Origin: Mesostigma viride | Taxonomy: Eukaryota; Streptophyta; Mesostigmatophyceae; Mesostigmatales; Mesostigmataceae | NCBI GenBank assembly: GCA_009746045.1 | Contig: RPFO01001021.1 | Coordinates: 482,616 to 546,615, forward strand | Direction of reading: 5' to 3' | DNA: 64,000 nucleotides | In this document: positions 59,201 through 64,000 of the stretch, piece after piece | How the letters are laid out: each line of letters starts with the position of its first letter | Position numbering within the stretch: position 1 is the first letter of the stretch | Position numbers and translations under genes: made by a program | The notes under the pieces: model-generated | Seen by the model: the letters and a program-made list of their open reading frames with translations, nothing else | The model's database searches: none | Told to the model about the DNA's origin: nothing

Positions 59201-59747
59201 CACAGCACGTCGCAAGCATGTGCGTGATAGCCAAGTGCCATCCCCAGGGACTTTGGCTGGGGTTTTGAGCTGCATTGATCCCCACACGGCCACACGATCC
59301 CAAGAATTCTATCACTTAGCCACACGACTGCGTCATGTGCTTGTGGCATACCGGAATGCTCTGTTGCTTGTCTTCTAACAGTTGCTGCTGCCACCGTGCT
59401 TTCCCATTCCAAGTGATACCATCTGATCTCCATCGAACCTTGCATCGCCTCACATTCATCCCCTGGATGGCATCGTGTGTGTGCAGGTAAGTGTCCACTC
59501 GTTTGAGGCCGAGGCCGCGCTGCTACGCTTCCTGGCCAACTCGGGGCTGATCACGTTGTGTGACCCGGATGGGTGCGTCCGAGGGAGCGCCCCCACAGCG
59601 CACCTGCGCGCCGACGTCAAGATTTCGGTGGGGGATAATGCTGCCAGCGGCGCCCTGCACCTGGAGCTGGAGCATGTGGGCTCAGGGCACGCACGTGATG
59701 AGCATGACAGCGATGTGGACGGTGATGTCATCGCATCCAGCGAATGA
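53256..59747 (+). CDS. GT29 sialyltransferase-like glycosyltransferase, type II membrane protein
   Basis: Four exons join in frame: 53256-54553, 57215-57496, 57727-58717, 59487-59747 (2,832 nt, 943 aa). The frame opens at a TTG (53226); the first ATG is 53256. Residues ~43-64 form one TM helix after a basic stretch (RRKRPLLIFLIGLPILVVG), as in Golgi type II enzymes. All four GT29 motifs are present. Motif L is in exon 2 (CAVVGNSGALL, DIDGHSAVFRVNQAPTKG, VGSKTTARLL, from ~470). Motif S is in exon 3 (IPTSGLVAVY..CERVSVYGFG, ~758-783). Motif III is YHYYAG (~842). Motif VS is H-x4-E in VSVHSFEAE (~861). GT29 enzymes move sialic acid, or in plants probably Kdo, from CMP-sugar donors to glycans; the donor here is unknown. 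At 943 aa it is two to three times the usual size, because of a ~400-residue stem and a large L-S insert. Confidence 0.9.
55159..55412. repeat. GCCTGC-rich degenerate repeat
   Basis: Irregular 4-, 8- and 12-bp units of the type GCCTGCGTGGCTGC/GCCTGCGGGCCTGC. All frames are open on both strands, which is a repeat artefact. Located in intron 1 of the GT29 gene. Confidence 0.9.
55569..57053. repeat. ~1.5 kb C-rich array, mainly (CCCACCA)n
   Basis: Begins with CCGCCA units and poly(C) runs, then settles into a heptamer CCCACCA with CCCA tetramer stretches at 56,410 and 56,870-57,000. It lies in GT29 intron 1. The minus strand is TGGGTGG-rich with strong G-quadruplex potential. Confidence 0.95.
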
Positions 59748-60130
59748 GGTGCTGGCTTGAGGTTATCGCTACTTTTCTTAATTTAAGAGAGTGGACAAGT
59801 TGCGCAGGTGCAGATGTACTTGGCATCTTCCCTGTTTTATATTATGTATATGCTATCAGGCATTCTTGCCTATCAACCAAAGTTTGTCGAGGTTGCCCAT
59901 ACGGGCTATGGCTTGAACTGCAGATAATTTATTCTATGTGTGCATCCGTGCCTGAAAGTAGCAGTGCTTTGAACAAGATGGAAGAGCCCGCCTTTGCTGA
60001 TACGTTCCTTACAGACAAACAAAATGGCAAATAGCAGTAGGCGTGTTTGATTCTCCCACGTCTACTGTTTATCACTCCACCTGGCACATTACTTTATATT
60101 TGCAATGAATCTGGCCTTTGGCAAGTTACT
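59748..60130. other. 3' flank/UTR of the GT29 gene
   Basis: AT-rich unique sequence with no open frame of interest. TGTAA occurs only further on, near 60158, in retroelement sequence. The true poly(A) site is not evident. Confidence 0.4.
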
Positions 60131-60935
60131 CTAGATAAAATTGATCAGTAGGATTGTGTGTAACTAGATAGAATAGACTGGCCTGTAGGATTGTGTGCGC
60201 CCATCCATCCGTCCGTCCGTCCGTCCGTCCGTCCGTCCGCCCGCCCGTCCGTCCGTCCGTCCGTCCGTCCGTCCGTCCGTCCGTCCGTCCGTCCGTCCGT
60301 CCGTCCGTCCGTCCGTCCGTCCGTCCGTCCGTCCGTCCGTCCGTCCGTCCGTCCGTCCGTCCGTCCGTCCGTCCGTCCGTCCGTCCGTCCGTCCGTCCGT
60401 CCGTCCGTCCGTCCGTCCGTCCGTCCGTCCGTCCGTCCGTCCGTCCGTCCGTCCGTCCGTCCGCCGCCCGCCCGCCCGCCCGCCGCGCCCGCCCGCCCGC
60501 CCGCCCGCCCGCCGCCCGCCCGCCCGCCCGCCCGCCTGCCCGTCCGCCCGCCCGCCCGCCCGCCCGCCCGCCCGCTTGCCCGCCCGCTTGCCCGCCCGCC
60601 CGCCCGCCCGCCCGCCCGCTGCCGCCGCCGCGCCGCCCGCCCGCCCGCCCGCCCGCCCGCCCGCCCGCCCGCCCGCCGCCCGCCCGCCGCCCGCCGCCCG
60701 CCCGCCCGCCCGCCCGCCGCCCGCCCGCCCGCCGCGCGCCGCCCGCCCGCCCGCCCGCCGCCCGCCCGCCGCCCGCCGCCCGCCGCCCGCCCGCCCGCCC
60801 GCCTGCCCGCCGCCCGCCCGCCCGCCCGCCCGCCCGCCCGCCCACCCGTCCGCCCGCCCGTCCATCCATCCATCCATGGGGGTCAATGCTCCGTGACTCC
60901 CCAACGGGAGCACGAGTTTAATTAATTAATTCATT
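60131..60935 (+). mobile_element. LINE 3' UTR with a hugely expanded internal microsatellite
   Basis: The left part (GTAGGATTGTGTGCGCCCATCC) matches the LINE 3' UTR at 10463-10490. The right part (GGGGTCAATGCTCCGTGA, hairpin CTCCCCAACGGGAG at 60897-60910, TTTAATTAATTAATTC) matches its tail. What is a ~20 bp CATC tract in the 10.5 kb copy is a ~670 bp array here. No ORF2 sequence is present upstream, so this copy is extremely 5'-truncated. Confidence 0.85.
60202..60877. repeat. (CCGT)n then (CCCG)n array
   Basis: CCAT units at both edges, about 62 CCGT units to ~60460, then CCCG units with frequent CCG slips to ~60865. It is embedded in the LINE 3' UTR. Confidence 0.97.
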
Positions 60936-61018
60936 GGCAAGTTATACATGAAGTGCCCTCAGCCTCACACATCATTAATTAGTCACACAGTCCCATGCAC
61001 GGGGGAGCCGCAGAGGAT

Positions 61019-61064
61019 TAATACGCTAATTAATTGGCGCGCTCTCGTTGGGGAGTCACGGAAT
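61019..61064 (-). mobile_element. Inverted LINE-type tail
   Basis: The reverse complement reads the GTGACTCCCCAACG hairpin region followed by AATTAATTAGC. One hairpin base is changed. It faces the tail at 60888-60930. Confidence 0.6.
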
Positions 61065-61209
61065 ACAATCATACGGAGCAAAGTGCTTTTCACGATCGCT
61101 GTATGTTGCAAATCGGAATCGAAGGGGGCAGCGACACCCGCCTTCCCTCGATCATGCCCGGAGGCAAGCCACATGGCTGCAATCGAATTACTACTCACGA
61201 GGAGAGTCT

Positions 61210-61560
61210 GGAGTACATAGCTCCGTGGGGAGCATATGTAACACACAGCCTGGAGAAGGGGCATCTATATGGGTTTTTAATACAGTCTGGGCTACAACCT
61301 GCAGGTAGAGGATGTAAACTGTACGTCACCTGCCCGGGGTGCACAATGTGCACCTGCACCACCATGATGGATGATGCATCCCGATCATGCTCGCACGGGG
61401 TGACATGGGGAGATGGCCTAGAAGGCCTGCATGACATATTGGGTGGAAGATGTATATGGCTAGGCTATAGCTGGCCGGTACGGCATGATATCCCAGCGCA
61501 GAGAGTGACCGTCTCTGCATGGGCAAAGCATGACTAAAAAATCCCTACAGCTATTGCATG
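61210..61560 (-). mobile_element. Short dispersed retroelement family, copy E (inverted)
   Basis: The reverse complement matches 6730-7040 (copy A) in order: GTGACTCTCTGC-like block, TATAGCCTAGCC, ATATGTCATGCAGGCCTTCT, GTGCAGGTGCAC and the hairpin (61220-61231). Confidence 0.75.
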
Positions 61561-61564
61561 GGCG

Positions 61565-61850
61565 GGTGTGGGCCATCACGTAGGCATACATGGCCACACA
61601 GATCTCAAGTGATTTATCTAGTACCAAATCCGAAAGGCTTGCATCACTCCCCGGACAGGAGAACTTTTGCGGATGACTCATTACAATTCGTTCAAGTGGC
61701 CCGCCGGAGCGGCTGTACAATTTTTCCCAGTGAGCGCGCTGCCAAGTGTACTTGTGGGCAAATTTTTAGGTGCCCCGTCACTTCGAGGTACTAAAAATTA
61801 GGCTACGGTACGAATTCAGCGAATTTCAGCGAATTTTCAGTCGAACCAAA
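61565..61850. other. No gene recognised
   Basis: Unique sequence between the inverted short-family copy and the AT-rich tandem repeats. Confidence 0.4.
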
Positions 61851-62045
61851 GGAAGTGACGCCAACTACCAAAAAGTTTCCGTTACGAATTTTCAGCCCAA
61901 CACTCGCGCAAAATGAAGTGACGGCAACTACCAAAAAGTTTCCGTTACGAATTTTCACTCCCACACGTTTGCACAAAAGGAAGTGACGGCAACTACCAAA
62001 AAGTTTCCGTTACGAATTTTCAGTCCCACACTTCGCGCAAATTTT
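61851..62045. repeat. ~65-bp tandem repeat, three copies
   Basis: Units start GAAGTGACGGCAACTACC and contain AAAAAGTTTCCGTTACGAAT; they begin near 61851, 61914 and 61979. A short AT-rich satellite. Confidence 0.9.
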
Positions 62046-62350
62046 AGTAGGGCTGCACGCAAGCTACCTTTCAAAATTTTGCGCTAGTATGGAACGCATT
62101 TCATTCGTCTGGAGGAACGCTGCCCGCCAACTACCCCCGTTCAGAAAGTTCCGCCGAAATTTACCCGAGATTTGGAAATCTGAACGTCCGCGCAAATTTT
62201 AGTAGGGCTGCACGCAAGCTACCTTTCAAAATTTTGCGCAAGTATGGAACGCAATTCATTCGTCCGGAGGAATGCTGCTCGTCAACTGCCCCCGTTCAGA
62301 AAGTTGCGCCGAACTTTACTTGAGATTTGGAAATCTGAACGTGCGGTTGG
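62034..62350. repeat. ~152-bp tandem duplication
   Basis: The block from CGCGCAAATTTTAGTAGGGC to GATTTGGAAATCTGAACGT occurs twice, starting near 62034 and 62190, with a few substitutions. Confidence 0.85.
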
Positions 62351-62501
62351 AGTTTCGCGGGGAAACCCAAGTTCCCAAGTAATTCACCAATGACGCGCTT
62401 CGAACACTTGTCCGCTAAAACCTAAGCAGCCGCTCCGGCTGGCCACTTAAACGAAACTTGATGTGTAGGCGTAAGTTGGCGATGCCATGGTAACCGGAGA
62501 C

Positions 62502-62560
62502 GTCCGTCCTATAGTCAGCAAAATTGGTGCGAGAGGTCCCCAGTTCGATTCCGGTCGGAT
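62502..62560 (+). pseudogene. tRNA-like sequence lacking an anticodon arm
   Basis: A TAGTCAGCAAAATTGG stretch resembles a D-arm/A box, and GAGGTCCCCAGTTCGATTCC resembles the variable/T-arm with a B box. GTCCGTC (62502) pairs six of seven with GTCGGAT (62554). Total length is 59 nt, so the anticodon arm is absent. Likely a tRNA remnant or a tRNA-derived SINE head, not a working tRNA. Confidence 0.3.
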
Positions 62561-62689
62561 TCATTTGCAGATCGCGTTTTCCGCGTTTTCCGCGGCCTGG
62601 CACTGAACGCAAAGGTTTTCACCTTTGCGGAGTGTCTGATCAGAATACATGGCCACGTCACCAAGCTTTTCTAGTATACACTACTGCTA

Positions 62690-63090
62690 TATAATCCCCT
62701 AGGCTGGGGTGGCTGGGGTGGCTGGGGCGGCAGGCCGGTTGCCTGCCAGGGCTTGTGGGCGACGTAGATGTCCGCCCCCCTCCAGTAGACCGGCTTCTTC
62801 CCTGCCATCTGCATGCCGGAGCTGGAGGTAGCTCGGCCATAGCTCCCGTCGCCGGTTGTTGCTGCGTCAAGTTCAAGTCGTCGTCCAGCGTGTAGGAGGT
62901 CCCCCCAAGCCGCTTGCAACGGTTGAGGAACTCCATCTTATCCGCCATGGTGTCAAAGGTGAGGCCCTCTGCTGAGCAATGGGGAGGGGCCAGCCTTATC
63001 CCGCGAGCGGGGAAGGCGGGTGACCCCCCGCGGCTTGCCCTTACCAGTGAGAGCCATGGGGACATGATTTTGTTCTCAAACGCCAAGGCA
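62690..63090 (-). pseudogene. LINE ORF1 fragment (copy 3)
   Basis: The minus strand reads LAFENKIMSP, ADKMEFLNRCKRLGGTSYT and LDDDLNLTQQQ. In another frame it reads KKPVYWRGADIYVAHKPWQA, which aligns with copies 1 and 2. The frame changes after QQQ mark it as a pseudogene. Past its end the minus strand has an AGCAGTAGTGTATACTAG block, as at the start of short-family copies A and D. Confidence 0.75.
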
Positions 63091-63780
<690 letters not shown>

Positions 63781-63944
63781 CAAAGTTCAGCAGCACTGGC
63801 CGGCGGGGCCGGAACGTTCTTGTCCCGCGAGCGAGGCAGACGGCCGGTATACCCTCGCAGGGCGATCTGTCGCCTTAATTGCCCCCGGGCCCACGGGGGG
63901 CAAGCCGGCCCACTGCGGGCCGGTAACGGGAGCGTGCCCATCAG

Positions 63945-64000
63945 CTCAGCGCAGAGGATTAATCCTTAGTATGATGATTTACCAGTAGTGTAGATTAGTA
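63945..64000 (+). mobile_element. Fragment with retroelement-like junctions at the window edge
   Basis: CGCAGAGGATTAAT also occurs at 61009-61022, and ACCAGTAGTGTAGATTAG also occurs at 6579-6596 in copy A. The element runs off the right edge. Confidence 0.5.

Noticed and set aside
60126-60925. Arg/Pro/Ser- and Ala/Gly/Arg-rich frames on both strands
   Set aside because: Products of the CCGT/CCCG array. No unique protein sequence.

Overview
The window looks like nuclear DNA of a eukaryote, most likely a green alga. Its genes are split by GT-AG introns, its coding DNA is very GC-rich, and it carries LINE retroelements and enormous simple-sequence arrays. A TGTAA motif lies about 125 nt after one stop codon, as chlorophyte poly(A) signals do. 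The lineage is an inference; no ribosomal or organellar marker is present.

Layout. 0-15.2 kb is a repeat-rich flank. It holds a LINE 3' end joined to a LINE ORF1 fragment, a candidate TTAA-flanked DNA transposon, a 1.6 kb tetranucleotide complex, a 173-bp tandem repeat, a short dispersed repeat family and a truncated LINE ORF2 between two (AATCC)n arrays. 15.26-39.27 kb is one five-exon gene (+) for a giant (7,527 aa) type I surface protein: signal peptide, EGF-like module, 12 LamG-like domains alternating with about 20 CSPG4/cadherin-like repeats, a REJ-like region, a transmembrane helix and a short tail. 39.4-42.1 kb holds palindromes and an ORF1-only half-LINE.

42.15-51.3 kb (-) is an armadillo-repeat gene. 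Ten exons can be joined in frame, and its introns carry several large tandem arrays. 53.26-59.75 kb (+) is a divergently oriented four-exon gene for a type II membrane glycosyltransferase of family GT29 (sialyltransferase-like), with all four family motifs. Its first intron contains a 1.5 kb C-rich array. 60.1-64 kb returns to retroelement tails, an expanded (CCGT)n/(CCCG)n array, AT-rich tandem repeats, a tRNA-like remnant, a third ORF1 fragment and about 75 CTG triplets.

How the parts relate. The giant adhesion-type receptor and the Golgi-type glycosyltransferase both belong to the secretory/cell-surface system, but adjacency alone does not show a shared pathway. The repeats form a connected story: a LINE and a short family share a CTCC-CAAC-GGAG hairpin before an AT-rich tail, and a (CATC)n tract inside the LINE 3' UTR appears to seed a very large array.

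Caution: several long open frames in this window start at TTG or GTG. I moved such starts to the first ATG, or treated the frame as an internal exon.
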